Positions 1-13,379 of a DNA stretch of 64,000 bases are shown one piece after another. The number at the start of each line of letters is the position of its first letter. The stretch's first letter is position 1. The notes beneath the pieces are model-generated. The model saw only the letters and a program-made list of their open reading frames with translations, was not told the origin of the DNA and made no database searches. The position numbers and the translations under genes are program-made. The DNA is from Dendrobium chrysotoxum (Eukaryota > Streptophyta > Magnoliopsida > Asparagales > Orchidaceae), in assembly GCA_019925795.1 (NCBI GenBank), contig CM034306.1:49656758-49720757 (forward strand), given 5' to 3'.

Positions 1-99
1 CCTAGGGAAAAATATTTAAGTATTTAATAATGTTTCTATAACTATATCTATGAAAATAAAGCAAGATATCTAGAGCTTGCAAATATTTATTTCTCTTAA

Positions 100-930
100 A
101 TACTAAGAGCACTTTCCTCCCTTCATAAGCACATAGATTGCCACTGCAATTCCAAAGATCGTTATGTTGGCCAAAGAAAAATCACCAAGACACCATAAGT
201 TACAAAGTGGATACTTTTCATGCATAACTTAGATGCGATATTCTAAAACATAAAGCTTGGTAATCTTTTGGTTAGGATTTTGGCCAATTGCTTGTTTGTT
301 TGGATAAATAGAACATCCATCCCTTTTAATTTTTTCTTTAATGAAGTGATGATTGATTTCTACAAATTTGGGTCAATCACATTAGATTGGTTTCATTTGT
401 TATCATGTAAAAACTCCATAATATCTTTTTATTTTATTCCTAAGTCACTCGGGATGATTTTGATCCACAATAATTCAAAGATTCCTTGGGTCATCACTTG
501 AATTTCAAATTTAGCATTGGAACTGGTGGTTACTAACTACTTCCTACTTCTCCTAATAATAAATTTCCACCCTGGAAGGAGAAGTAATTAATAATCGACT
601 TTTTGTTTACAAAGAATCCCACAAGATTAGCATTTCTTTTTGCTGCTAAGCAAAAGTCTTCTTTTTCCATACTTTCCTAGAGCGGCTTTGAGATTTTGAG
701 GAGTTTTATATGTTACCTATAGATACGCTGCTTTAAGATTATGTATGAATTTACTTAGAGCACTCACAATATATGTTATGTTTAGTCTTGTATGGGCAAG
801 ATAGATAAGCTTCCCAATAAATCTTTGATATCTTCTTTTGTCAACTTCTAAATTATTGCCAACAACACCAACATTATTGCAGTAATCAATTAAAACTTCA
901 GAGGGTATGCATCACATCGTATAGGCTTCA
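100..930 (-). pseudogene. Decayed Ty1/copia polyprotein, RT/RNase H end
   Basis: Read on the minus strand this stretch resembles the C-terminal part of a copia polyprotein: the end of the reverse transcriptase and the RNase H-like domain. A recognisable run near 430-520 reads like the E-x-x-A-Q-G-I-x-E-x-x-W-L segment of copia RNase H. It is followed by a degraded D-N-K (catalytic Asp region) and the H-V-E/D-x-x-x-x-I-K stretch before 270. Stops and frameshifts are frequent and no long frame survives, so it is a dead fragment. The left end may continue outside the window. The assignment rests on remembered family patterns, not on an alignment. Confidence 0.6.
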
Positions 931-1025
931 TTTAGTATATCTCTAATTTTTTAATATTTTTAGAGATGAATATCATAGCTTTTGAGCCAACCATTTTGAT
1001 TCCAAGAAAGCATTTTGAGTATTTG

Positions 1026-1119
1026 ACTCTTAACAGAACACAATGGAGAAAAAGGATTCATGTAGCCAACCCCATTTAGTGGGATAAAGGCTTGGTGTTG
1101 TTATTGTTGTTGTTGTTGT
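1026..1119 (+). mobile_element. RTE-type LINE, 3' tail fragment
   Basis: This short piece ends in a (TTG)n tract and carries the same tail seen in the longer RTE copies near 14.9, 18.7, 49.8 and 57.7 kb: an ACAATGGAGAAA block, a GGATTCATGTAGCC block, then a GTGGGATAAAGGCTTG block. It is only the 3' end of a 5'-truncated insertion, in plus orientation. No coding sequence is left. Confidence 0.75.
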
Positions 1120-2229
1120 ATTCGGTGACTCAAAGAGTACTTTATTTTACAATGTGATTTTTTTCATAATTTAATAAACTAAATCAGCATCACAAACTTT
1201 TATGTTTGTTTCACTGCATCCCAAATATCATTTGTAGTGGTTAGAAACTTATAAATTCTGCTAACTTTCAATGTCATTAAACTTTATAGCCTCGAAATTT
1301 TAAAGTTATGGGTCCAAAATGGACTCATCACTTAGAAAATTCACATCATAATAATCATGAGCATACTTTGACCAATAAAATTAGTGGGGATGTCTAAAAT
1401 GCTCTTTTTCACCAAAATTTGAGTCCAATTTTACCACTAGATCATGAGAAAATTAATAAAGATAAATTTTAAATAAATATAAATTTCTCACAATACAGTG
1501 CTAAAAATTTATCAAAATTAGTTTTAAAAGAAACTAGGTCTCAAGACCTTTCCAACAAGTCCAAAATCACTCAATTTGGTAAAAAATTAGATTTACTATG
1601 AATTTTTAAGTTTTGGACATTATAATCCCTTTTTTTAATTTTTTAATAAATGGTGGTGGTAATGATTATGCCGCCACCGCGGTGCGCTAACACATGGCCG
1701 ACAAGTAGTGCATAACAGCGTGCCATTTAACCACGATGGATTAGAGATCCCACGGTCGTATTGAACTGTGGCCAATCTAATGGCCATGAATCAGCCACAT
1801 CACCCTGCTATCATGCAGCCATGTTTAAAACCCGTTAGATGGGTTTGATCATCCAACACGTTATGGACCATCTGATCACGTGTTAATCATGATTGGACAG
1901 TCAGGATCATGCAAAAAACATTCAGTTCAAAAATGAACTAAGACTTTAAATGTCCATAACTTTGAAAATACTCAACTAAATCTCACAAAATTTGAAATAT
2001 GAGCTCATGACATCTTAATCCACCAATGTCTGGAGTTTGGAGGCTCCATACATTATGAAATTTGAGCAGTTTCAAATGGGAGTTTAAACTTCAAATGAGG
2101 ATATCTTACCAACCTTTGGATGGATTTTTTATTTCTTAGGCTCATTTTGCTCGTAAGAAGATCCTCTCAAACTTTGTTGAATGCTCCAAGACTTGGTTTT
2201 GGTTGGATCAAAAGTTGCCTTCAAATATC

Positions 2230-2230
<1 letters not shown>
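1120..2230. other. Non-coding, repeat-like
   Basis: No gene is recognisable. The stretch is AT-rich up to about 1650, then becomes more mixed (a GCCGCCACCGCGG patch near 1670). The base-composition change suggests an LTR or other repeat edge near 1650, but I found no matching partner in the window. Confidence 0.4.

Positions 2231-2280
<50 letters not shown>
2231..2280. repeat. (TC)n microsatellite
   Basis: About 46 bases of nearly pure TC dinucleotide repeat. It produces apparent Ser/Leu-rich open frames on the plus strand that are artefacts. Confidence 0.97.
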
Positions 2281-2281
<1 letters not shown>

Positions 2282-3960
2282 ACCAATATGGCCTTTGGAG
2301 GCTATGGGGTGGTGTGGAAATGGTTAGGAAATTGGAAAAAATCCTAGAGAGGCAGAGAGAGAAAGCTTGGGGGCTAAAGGCAGCTGGGAGGGTGTTAGAT
2401 GATTGAATGAGGGTTTGGGAGCCTTTTGGCCACTTTATACCCTAGGTTTTTATTTGGATGGTGGAGATGGATTAGAGGGGGCCCTTGGATGCTTGACACC
2501 TATCCAAGGTGGTTAGGAACCATAGAGAGGATAGGTCCTTGAAAGGGACTTATTTTGGCTCATGTGAGAGGATGGGACAACACCTTCCCCATTTGACTAA
2601 GCCAAGCCTTGACTTGGTTTAAGAGCTACATTAAGTGAAGCTTTGGGTTGATTTAGGGTGGTTTTGAGCTAGTTTAAACATATTGTGATGGAGGATTTGG
2701 AGGGAATGGTTTTCTTAGTCATTGCTTGACCATTTGAGTACATTCCTTGCTTTGGAAAGGTTTTGTTAACTTTTTGAGTAGTCAACCAGTCAATGGTGAC
2801 TAGGATAAGTTGGAGAGGGCTTTAATTTCTATTGGGAGAAATGCCAAGGAGTTTAAGGGAATCGTGTTGAGGCATGAGGGGAAAATTATGTATGAATTTG
2901 AATTTGATTTTTCATGGTGAATTAACTAAGTCAAACCAATGATGATTTCACTTAGGAAAATGTTGGACATGCTATGAATATCCAACAAAATGATTTCGAG
3001 TGTTCAACTTGGTTTGGTAGTGGTTGAAGGATTGAATTTGACTTTGGTTAGGTGTATGGTTGGTTTGGTTAACCACGGTTGACTTGGTCGACTTGGTCAA
3101 ACCAAGGGTTAGGGTTAGGTCTAACAAGTTTAAAATGATATTTTGGACCCAATGGTGGTAGTTCCATGCAATGGTGAGGTCTCCTTGCATGAAATGCATG
3201 TTTGGGCCCTTAATGGGCAATTTGGTCAACCCTAGTTGACTTGGTCAACTAGGTCAAACCAAGACTTAGGTTTTGGTTCAATACACTCTAAATGATATTT
3301 AAAATACATTGGAAGAGGTTTCAAAGGCTAGTTTGAATGAACCATGTTAATGTTTAAAGGAAGATTGATTTTCCCTTAAGGATTATGGGGTTTAGTGGGC
3401 CCATGGTCAATCAGGGTCCACCAAAGATTCAATTATTTGTTTAACGTATCATATCAAGGGTTACGGATGTATGCAAGGGTTTTGGGAAGGTTTCTAAGGT
3501 CAAATTTTGCAAGGAGCACAATCCAATAGCATGTGCTATAAATATTTGAAGGTTTTATAACTTTTAAAAGTCAATTTAGTTTTTAAGGTTAGAGGGCTAG
3601 GATTGGCCTCCAATTTGTAGGGCTGACCCTAGAGATATGCCTAATCAATATGAAACTGACGGATCATGAATCAGATGTCATTTGGTTTAGTTTTGAGGTG
3701 ATTGAAAAATCACCCAAAAAGGGTTATGGGATAAGGGACTTTGGCCTTGACTTTGGGTTTGGAATTTTGAGTTTGGATTTAGTTTTTGGATTAGATTTAT
3801 TGAGTTTGATTTACTCATGCCAATGACAATCATTTAGGTGATTGTTGATGGAAGAGTAGAAGAGATCAAGTGATAACCAATATGTGGCTACTACTTGAGG
3901 TAATTTGAGTTGAATTTGGATTTGAGATTGAATTGAATTTGAGTTAAGCTTAGATTTGAT
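2281..3960. other. Non-coding repeat-derived stretch with a ~157-bp direct repeat
   Basis: No gene seen. Around 3066-3300 two related blocks containing GTTGACTTGGTC and GTCAAACCAAG lie about 157 bases apart, suggesting an old tandem duplication. The even T/G-rich composition and lack of frames are typical of LTR or untranslated retroelement sequence. Confidence 0.4.
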
Positions 3961-4289
3961 TTTAATTTAATCAACCTCAGAAAAAAAAAGTGAGGTCAAC
4001 AAGTTTATATTTTAATTGATTAGGAAAGAGAATTATATCAATGGACAGATAGATCCTACTGATCAGAATACACATAATGGATAGAGTGCAACAATAATTC
4101 TAATAAGTTCTGATAGTTTGATGTAGCATGATAGTATACTTGCACATGTAATGAGTGATACATAAAGTAAGTAGATTGAATATAAGGATTCAGAAGAGGA
4201 TATACATCGACAAATGTTTCATATACTAAATATATCATTATTTAAAGGAGTTCTAGAACCCCAGGTAGTCGATGACTGACTGTGGAGGA

Positions 4290-4800
4290 TAGAGAAAATA
4301 TTTGATAGCATGTAGTGCCCAGAGAATAAGAAAATGCCATTAGTAATGTTTTTATTTAAAGAAGAGGCTAAGATATGGTGAATAGGACAACAAAGGGAGA
4401 AATTTTAGGGCAAAATGAATGCAAAGATTACTTGGATAGAGTTTGTTACTATTTTTAGAGATTGGTTTACACCCCCCCCCCCCCCCCCCATTGGCCAAAC
4501 AACAAATGCATGAAGCTTTTATGAAATTGGAGCAAGGAGAAAAGATAAAGATATAGTATAAAGTTTAATTGATTGCACTAACAAGGTATGCCCCACAATT
4601 AATAATGCAGCAAGAAAAGTGTTACGGGTTTTTGAGAGAACTGCGAGATGAGTTGAGACATCCATTGGCGCCACTAAGAATTTAGAAATTTCAAAGTTAA
4701 TAGAGAGTGAGATTGGTGGAGAATGATTTGACTATTCCCCAATTCATATAAGATATGAGTACAAAGAGATTTCGAGATATGGACCTGAGAGATAGCAGTG
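4290..4800 (+). pseudogene. Decayed Ty3/gypsy gag
   Basis: Plus-strand frames broken by stops resemble the retrotransposon gag core of plant gypsy elements: a W-W-like segment, an E-F...F.x.F stretch, then an L-x-x-F-E-R/L-x-x-E-(I/V) tail. An 18-base C tract (4472-4489) sits inside it. No intact frame remains. A purine-rich tract and probable LTR start follow near 5316-5330, so most of pol appears to be missing. Family-level inference only. Confidence 0.45.
4472..4489. repeat. Poly-C tract (18 nt)
   Basis: Eighteen consecutive C residues inside a decayed gag. Length-unstable and G4-prone on the minus strand; also a likely spot for sequencing error. Confidence 0.9.
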
Positions 4801-5319
4801 AAAAGAAGAGTAAATTTTTACACAATAGGAAATGATCTGAGTTGATTATAAGCAGTATACCGGAGTGTGCGTGATGAGGAAAGGGGCATACTGGATAAAG
4901 TTTTATTAATGAATGGATAATTTTTCAGGTGTGGACAATGAGGACACTAGATGGCTGATTATCTGTCAATATATGCTCCGATAATAGGGTAAGAATGCAC
5001 CTGAAGGATCCACTGGTAGAATTTTTAATAATGTGTATTAAATTTAAATTGATTAGCATTATATTACACGTTGAATGATAATATGCATAAATGTGCGATT
5101 GAACTCATGATTGATTGAATGTAATTAATGATAAGTCAATGATTAGTATTATTTTGGAGAGTTTTGAGTGAATTTAAGTTATTTTATTGTTTTGAATTGT
5201 ATTGCTTTATTTTGGAAAATTTATGAATTGAATTTATTTCAAAATGAATTGAATTTTTTTATTGATTTATTTTATTTATTTTTTTCTAGTGAAAATATTG
5301 AGGGCAAAATTTTTTTAGG

Positions 5320-7260
5320 TGGGTAGATCATAACAACCCAAAATATGAACAACTATTTTAAAATAAAAAATTAAATTTTATTAGAACTAGCGTGCTTCGA
5401 CATTATGCTTTGTAGCACTGTGGTGTTAGGCTTAGGAGCATAGTGGTGCTAAAAGTCATCACAGTTGTATTGGAATTGTTTTATAGTAATTTTGAATTTA
5501 GCATGCAGTGTAACGGCATCAGAGTGCACAACAATAAGCTCCTAATAGTATTTTTATATATTTTTTATTCTAAATCTTAAGTACTAAAGCACCCCAGTGC
5601 CTCAACCTCCCCCATTTACTCTTGGTTTTCAGAAGAAGAGAGTGAAAGGGAGTGAAAGAGGAGAGATAGAAGAAAGAGAAAGCATATTTTGGTTATTTTC
5701 ATATATTGCTTCAGTTAGAAAAAGTTTTTTGATCCTTATAAGTAACCCGAATCTCATTTTTATTTTCAACGATTTTGAGTTTGATGAATTTAATCTATCC
5801 TAAATTGATAAAAATGCAATTTCTCCCCATTTATTACACTTCTACCGTATAATTTTTTATATACGATAGATATGAACTTTATGAACATTTTGACTGTAAT
5901 GTTATTGAATTTCATTGGATAAAATAGAATTTATGATTTCCTAAAACTATAGATTAATATGCTTATTTTCTTGTATTTTATAGATTTAAGCATTTCATAT
6001 ATTAAAGAGAGATTGATACAACTGATATGAAATAAATATAATATTTGCATGTAAGTAAGGAAGGTGATATAACGTCAGTGTATATATGGTTGAGTAATAG
6101 CTAGTTGCTATATATTACTGCTAAAATAATATGACCCTAATATGTGTGAAAAATAAGTAAATTGCTGGTTTCACTAATATTGGTTAGAAATTGACTGACT
6201 TGTACAAGATGGTGGGCTAACAGGCTTTCCTTTATATATATGGTTTAGTGTTATTCTAGACTGATTCACGTGATACTGATTCAGAGTTATGAGTTATTAC
6301 TGTACCGACAGGCAAAAGAGTGACAACTCTATTCATTGAGCCAACGGTTACTAACTACAGATTACTGATACTAGAAAATACCGCTTAAGCTGGGACTTTT
6401 TACTTGACTAATATGATTACTAAAATGCACATTACTTATTCATTATTATTGTATGACTTTACTATTTATTATTTACTGATTTATTATCACTGTACAGATT
6501 TATTGTTATTGTTGCAGGTTTCTTGATACAAATACTATTACTGATACTGATGCTACTACTGGTATATTGTTAATATTGCTGCCATTATTCTTGATTCATT
6601 ATATTATCTACTGATTAACTAATTATATGACTTACTGAGCATGTGATTATGATACCGCTCTGATACTGATATAGAATGTGATTACTATTATTAGTTTACT
6701 ATATTGATATTAGTTTTGTTTATTTGCTGCATTGATATGATTTATGATAGTCTTTATCGATGCTTTGGTTTTACTAGTTTATACAATTCATTTATTGATT
6801 GTCACTGATTGAAAGTACTGATGCGATGACTGCTTTATAGTTTTGACACTTCTACAAGTTTGTTGGTTTTTATATAGTACTGCTTTACTGGTTCTCATAT
6901 CGTGCTATTTCACTGTTTACTAACTCTATTACTATTGTATGTGAGTTTTATTATTTTATACTACTTCATTATCATATGGTTGTTACTAGTATTGAATTGA
7001 TTAGATATGCATACCGCTTCATTATCATACTTTAGTTCAATTGTAGGATTTAGTTATTTATTAGGCTCTTGAGCTCATTATATATGGTTAAAGGATTTCA
7101 AGTAAGGGTAAGGGAGCAGAAGTGTGAGATTAATCAGAATCCTTCAGGTTTAGGTTCTTGTTATTTTAAATATTCTTTTATACTCAGGATAGAGTAATTG
7201 TGATAGAATTATATGGATCTTGAGTAGTGTACGTAATTTTTTTGGGAAATGAATAAAGTA
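5320..7260 (+). repeat. LTR-like segment A (gypsy family), plus orientation
   Basis: After a purine-rich run with TAGGTGGGTAGA near 5316, the sequence changes to TAACAACCCAAAATATG and a region resembling other LTR copies in the window. The stretch 5690-6850 is the inverse complement of 7320-8450 (segment B) and resembles 40500-41850 (minus). Shared landmarks include a GGTGGGCTAACAGGCTTTCC-like block near 6205 and a TGACAACTC block near 6317. No gene. Ends are approximate. Confidence 0.6.
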
Positions 7261-7269
7261 TGGTACGAG

Positions 7270-8500
7270 AACTAGTAAAGCAATATAGTGTAAAACCAGT
7301 ACAAGTGTCATAACCATAAATCAGTCATCATATTAGTACTATCAATCAGTAATAATCAAAAAAGGAATCGTATATATCAATAAAACTAAAGCATCGATAA
7401 AGGCTATTTTAAATCATATCAATATAGTAAATCAAGAATAGTAATATCAATGTAGTAAACTAATAACAATCATCACATTATATATCAGTATCAGTGAAAT
7501 ATCATAATCACATACTCAGTAGATCACATAATCAGTCAATTAGTAAACAATATAACGAATCAATTAACAGTGGCAGCAATAGTAACATTATACCAATAGT
7601 AGCATCAATATCAATATCGGTGATAATATCAGTATCCATATCAGTATCAATAAACTCATAGCAGTAACAGTAAATCCATACACTAATAATAAATTAGTAA
7701 ATAGTGAATATTAAAATAATATAATAATAATAAATTAGTAACATACATTTCAGTAATCATATTAATCAAGTAAAAAGTCCTAGCTTAAGCAGTGTTTTCT
7801 TATATCAATAATTCATAGTTAGTAACCACTGGCTTAGTAATCAAAGTCATCACACTTTTGCCTATTGGCAGAGTAATAACTCCTTATAACTCTCAATTAT
7901 TATCACGTGAATCAGTCAAGAATAACACCAAACCATATATATAAAGGAAAACTCGTCGGCCCACCATCCTGTGCAGGTCAGTCAGTGTCCAGCCAACTTT
8001 AGTGAAACCATGCATTTACTTATTTTTCACACATATTAATATCACATTTTTCATAGTAATAATGACTGACTATAACTCAACCACATGTCTATAATCCTTT
8101 ATAATGCTTGTATTAATAACATGATAAAATAAAAATAATTACTTCTATTCATGAAAAATAATACAAAATTTAATAACTTATATTTATCTAGTGAAATTAA
8201 AAAATATCTGAGTCAAAATCTCTAGAATAATTAATATGATATCATATAAACACGACAGAAGGTCAATAAATCTAGAAAAAATATAATAAAATTAGTTCTT
8301 GGGAGAATCAAATAGTTGAAATCAAAATTATTGAAAGCAAAAGTAGGATTAGAGTTACCTATCACAATCTAAGCAAGTTTCATGAAAATGACAAAGCGAT
8401 CCGATGGTTAAAATCATCTTTTCTTTTCTTTTTTTCTCTCTCCTCTTTTCTTCCCTTCCTCCTCTTCTTTATTCGACAAGGCACAACGATGAAATTCAAA
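7270..8500 (-). repeat. LTR-like segment B, inverted relative to A
   Basis: Inverse-complement relative of segment A: AAAGCATCGATAAAGG at 7389 mirrors the CTTTATCGATGCTTT of A at 6753. The blocks GGCCCACCATCC near 7958 and TATTGGCAGAGTAA near 7863 mirror A near 6205 and 6300. A pyrimidine-rich tract follows at 8412-8470. No coding sequence. Confidence 0.6.
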
Positions 8501-8559
8501 ATTTTCATTTAAAAAAATTATTTTAGAAATTTGGATTATCACAGGCTAATTGTTAATAT

Positions 8560-8850
8560 CATAATTATTATGGGTTGGCTGTTAAAATATAATATTCTGA
8601 ATATGAGGGTGGGCTGATGTGCTTTCTTTTAAAGATGATTTATGATGTTATCCTAGGTGTAGCATGTAACTGATGACCAATTACACTGACGAGCAGAGTG
8701 TGATGACTCTTAATTATTATTGAAAGGCACATATAATAATAAAATGATAAATATGCTATAATGATAATGATAATGTTGAATACATATGAAAGAATGAAAA
8801 CACCACATTAAAGATAGATGTCTTACCTTATTGAATCATATATGAATTGT
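8560..8850 (+). repeat. LTR-like segment C, plus orientation
   Basis: Contains GGTGGGCTGATGTGCTTTC near 8605, GATGTTATCC near 8645 and GTGTGATGACTC near 8698, matching segment A landmarks and the inverse complement of 9910-10150 (segment D). No gene. Confidence 0.6.
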
Positions 8851-9899
8851 TGACCACATTTTTTATATGAAGTTAATTTCCCCAAACACATCTCTAGTGC
8901 CTAGGTCTTCACAGCCTAGTATAGACATGTCTACTGGTAAGATTCCCCTTAGGTGGATGCCTATTGATGTAGAATTAACAACGTCCCTACCCATCTTTCA
9001 TAAAGAAACCTAAATCATAAATTTTAAGCTCCTAGGTGGTTAGCTGACTCCCAAATCCAAGCCAGGGTAAGTCCAGATTTACACTGCATTAGTTAGGTTT
9101 GGGCCACTGTTGTTTAGTTCCCAAATTAGACTTAAGATCTAGGGCAGACCCAAAATCATAAGTCCCCACCCTCCGGGAATATAATCTACCTTTCTAATAA
9201 AATGCCAACTTAAACATAAAAATTCTCTCTCTAAAATATTAAAGCCTGACATAGGATAGACAGGGGTTACCTCTGAGCTTCTAAGAATTCGTCACATCCT
9301 ACTTTTTCTCCTTTGACTCACTAAGAACTATTCAATATTGAGCTTTCTTCTTGAAAAATCTCTACTTTTTTCCTTGTCTTCTACTTTGTAATCGAAGGAT
9401 ATGAAATTATTGCTTTAATCGGGAGTCTTCTTAGGAGCACCCCTCGTAGGATATGATTAACTATAGGGGCTTGCCCTTATAGGAATTTGAGAACTTCAAA
9501 TAAAAATAAACCATATTTTATTTTTTTATAAAACAAAGGAAAAATCTTCGGGAATGCAAATTTCTTTTCAAACTCATTTTTAATTTTAAATATACTTGTA
9601 GAATGTCATTATCATCTTCCTAGATGATATAATATTCAAAGGGCATGAATCATTATGCTGAAATCCATAATCTATAAGTTACACGTATGAGAAAGTAAAT
9701 GTGTCAATAATTAATTAATCAATACAATAGAAAATAACATGTGAAGCAACATATCAATATTATCATTTTTTAGTGAGATAAATCATAAATGTATAGGTGT
9801 CACATCAATATGTTATGTATTAATTAAACTATATATGCATGAACATGAATGAGAAATGCTTGAATCAGTTATATGCTATCAATGTATGCATCAATATCA
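8851..9899. other. Non-coding spacer between inverted repeat segments C and D
   Basis: No gene recognised. It lies between the two arms of the C/D inverted pair and is probably internal retroelement or LTR sequence of unknown family. Confidence 0.4.
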
Positions 9900-10950
9900 T
9901 GTAATTTAGCAATGCAGGATATACATCTTTAATTTGGTGTTTTCATCTTTCCATTTATCATTCATTGATATTATCATTTATTTATTAAGTAGATTATCAT
10001 TATAGGTGGCTTTCAATGACCTATAAAGAGTCATCACTCTCAGCTCATCAGCGTAATAAGTCATCAATTACATGCTACAATCGAGATAACACCACAAACA
10101 ATCTTAAAAAGAAAGCTTGTAGGCTCACCCTCTTATGCAGGATACTATCATTTTAATAACCAATCCACATTAATTATAGTATTAAAAACTAGCCTTCGTT
10201 GTCTATATGCAAAAGCCACATTCATTTTCTATCAATAGTATTATTTTTTTATATAATGCAACAATAAGTGTGCAATACTATGCAAAGTAGGAAACTCTAT
10301 AAAATGCATAATATTCATCAATCTTCAAAAAAATTATAACCCCTAATTTATCTAGTGAATATTCATAAAATTATAGTCAAAATATCCACAAAATCATATC
10401 CATCAAATAAGAAAGTTACACTGTAAAAGCTCGATAAATAGAGAAAAAATGTATTTTTATTGCTTTTGGGAGTATTTAAATCAATAAACACAATATCATC
10501 GAAAACTAAAGTAGGAATTGGGTTACATAGAATGATTGGAAGACTTTTCCTAACTAGGGCAATGGACAAAAATGACCAAAACATGGCTTTCTCTCTCTTT
10601 CCCTTTGTTCTTCCTTACCTAGCAAGCCACAACAGTGTGGGGATAAACATGAGTAAAATGGCAGGAAATATATATATATATATATAACTCTTTTTAATGT
10701 GTGATGCCCAAGTGACCTAGTGCCGTTGCGCTACATGTGATTCAAGATTTACTACAGATCAGAGCTATGGCATAGAGGCTCCACTCTCTGGCACTTCTCA
10801 GTGCAGCTGCACCTGAAAGCACAGTGCTGTAGTGCTCCAGGTAGCTTTCTGAAAATTTTAGAAATTTATATGATTTAAAAATATGTCGGTTACATTTATT
10901 GCACCTCTTATCAAGACTTAATTTGATATAACCATACACTCTGATGGTCA
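9900..10950 (-). repeat. LTR-like segment D, minus orientation
   Basis: Its left part (9910-10150) is the inverse complement of segment C, with AGGCTCACCCTC near 10111 and AGAGTCATCACTC near 10026. The right part contains a pyrimidine-rich block (10590-10620) like those at 8412 and 12915, a short (TA)n at 10668-10686 and a CG-containing block to about 10950. Small frames here are chance. Confidence 0.55.
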
Positions 10951-12640
10951 TATCAGGTCGAGGGCATGATCAATCATTTACCCAAAATATTTTATTAAAT
11001 AGAATTTTTTTTATCATTTGACTCACATATAAAGCCACTAAAATCCATCAATACATAAAATAAAACATCATCCATTATATATATATATATATATATATAT
11101 ATCCAATCATTTTAAATAATGTGTACAAGAATCATGATTTATTATCCGCTCATCAAAATACATTTCCATCATGATTATAAAAGAATCTATTTATCACATA
11201 AAAGAAGTACCACTATAGTAATAAATCTCTCAATCTACTCCGCTAGTGCCTTATCCTTTCCTAAAACATGTAAACAAATAGTGTGCGCAAACAAATCAAT
11301 AGGTCACACAGAACCTACACCTATATTCAATGCAAGGAATGTAGATCAATATGGATGTTGTTATCAATTGGATCATATAAGCTAATCTATATTATGTTAA
11401 ATGTGGCTCATACATATTAAAAATGTTGATATTGCCATGTCCAAGTGATGAATTCCATGTATTTATGTATCATGTGCAATGTTACCAGTGCAAGTTAAAA
11501 ATATTAAAGTTATAAAGTTCATGTATACATACATCATACTAAATGTGATTTATACATGTGGAAAATGTAAGTGTTGTCATGTTCATGTGATGCCATTTAA
11601 ATGTCATGTTCATATGCTAGTGGATATGTTGGAAGAAAGAACAATAATATAAGTTGTGCCTATATTATGTTCTGTGCAGGGCTATACACCCATGTACATG
11701 TATATATTCATGTATTCCTTCAATTTTCTTGAGCATATGCGAGACAATTAAGTGGAGATATAAGTGAAAGTAGAGTACTTATAAAGGAAATCATGCTACA
11801 TGTTATTCCTTCATCTTTCTTGCAAGTGGAGTATAAGTGGAATTGGAGATATAAGCAGGCTTCGAGATGTGCATGTGCATTATATTCTGCATATATAAAT
11901 AAATAAATTATATATATAAAGCCATTCATTTAGATGTTATGCGCATGTTCAAATGAGATTTATGTAAATGTTGTACATATACTCATGTTACTACTTGATG
12001 CGTTTATATTGTTAACATTGTTTGTGATATTGTTTCTAGATATCATGTTAGGAATTAAATCTTAAATAACCAATAAATTGCTTTTATTAAAATTACATGA
12101 AATTTCTTTCAGATAATAATTAGTTTTTAAATAATTATGTTTATATATTGAATATTAAATTCTTTAGCAAGTCCCATACAGCTTACTAAGCAATATGTGC
12201 TCATCCTATATTACTTGCATGTTTCAAGAAAGGAAAAGCTCTAGTTGAATATATAAAGAAAGGTGATAAGGTCAATTTTAGATCTTAGATATGTCCTTCA
12301 CCATATATTCATTCATTTGACAATCTAGTTGTATATGTGAATGAAACATTTTGGAAAGATATTATGTTGAATTGTTGTATATGATTATTTTGATGAATGA
12401 AAGTAATATTACATACACTATATTTATTATATATGGGTGATTTTAGTTGGAGCTAGATGTTTTTTATTGTCGAAATTCTTTAGAAGTAAGGTCAATTCTT
12501 CCAATTAGATATTGTGTACATCATTTTATATGCTTGTCATATCAATCTACTATGCATGTAAATTCTTTTACATAATCTTAATTCAATAATTATTTATCAA
12601 TTTTGTGTGCATATTATCTTACTTTTCTTAGAGAGTATAA
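10951..12640. other. AT-rich non-coding stretch
   Basis: No gene seen. It includes a (TA)n tract at 11076-11102 and several poorly conserved internal echoes (ATGTGATGCC-like blocks). Small frames of 60-90 codons show no recognisable domain. Confidence 0.4.
11076..11102. repeat. (TA)n microsatellite
   Basis: About 27 bases of alternating TA. Confidence 0.95.
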
Positions 12641-13000
12641 ATTTACTACAAAAATTTTGGGTGAAATATAAACATAATCATGTCAAATTATGCAGAATGG
12701 GTAGATTAATAAAATACTGAAAGTTATATAATGAAAGTTTATCAGAAATCAAGATATCATATCTTTTATATTTTCTGATCAATTTAAAACCCATAAATCC
12801 TACAGAGTTCATAATCATTGAAAATAGAGGTGGGGTAACACGATCATTTACCTAGAGATAATCACTTTTTCTAATTAGCTCGATGGCAAAATCAGTTATA
12901 CGGCCCCAAAATCCTCTTTTCCTCTCTTCCTTCTCCTCTCTTCTCCCTTTCTCTTTCTCTCCTAGCCAAATGAATGGAAGAGTATGGGTTAGGCGGAGAG

Positions 13001-13044
<44 letters not shown>

Positions 13045-13375
13045 CTTAGATGTGCCCAACGCCATTGTGCTCCTAAGGATTTCACATCTCTAAAATATTA
13101 CCTTAACACAAGACCTCAGCACTATAATGCTCTCAAGCACCATCCACCAAATAGAGAAGTCAATGTCGCACCTAATAGCCTCAAATTTTCTTCCATTATA
13201 TAGAATGCTTACTACCGCAATTCCCTCATGGGCAAATTTATCCTTATCAAAATTTCTTTTCAAATTTAATTCCAAAGTCTCTTTTTAAATATTCCAAACA
13301 TCATTAAGGCTAATCACACCGACAATTTTTATCATATCCTACTTAGGTTAACATATGTTATGTTTATTGTAAAAG
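12640..13375 (-). repeat. LTR-like segment E, minus orientation
   Basis: Resembles segment D in order: an AAAATCATA/TAATCATTGAAAA region, then GGGGTAACACGATCATTTACC near 12833, a pyrimidine-rich block at 12907-12962, a (TA)n tract at 13005-13040 and a GCGCAACG-type block. It ends near 13375 with GTGTTACACC. No gene. Confidence 0.5.
13005..13040. repeat. (TA)n microsatellite
   Basis: Thirty-six bases of TA repeat within segment E. Confidence 0.95.
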
Positions 13376-13379
13376 CATG

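Noticed and set aside
2120..2406. Two overlapping Ser/Leu-rich frames
   Set aside because: Produced by the TC microsatellite; no domain.
5597..5803. 68-codon frame in LTR segment A
   Set aside because: Lies in LTR-like sequence; the corresponding part of other copies is not open.
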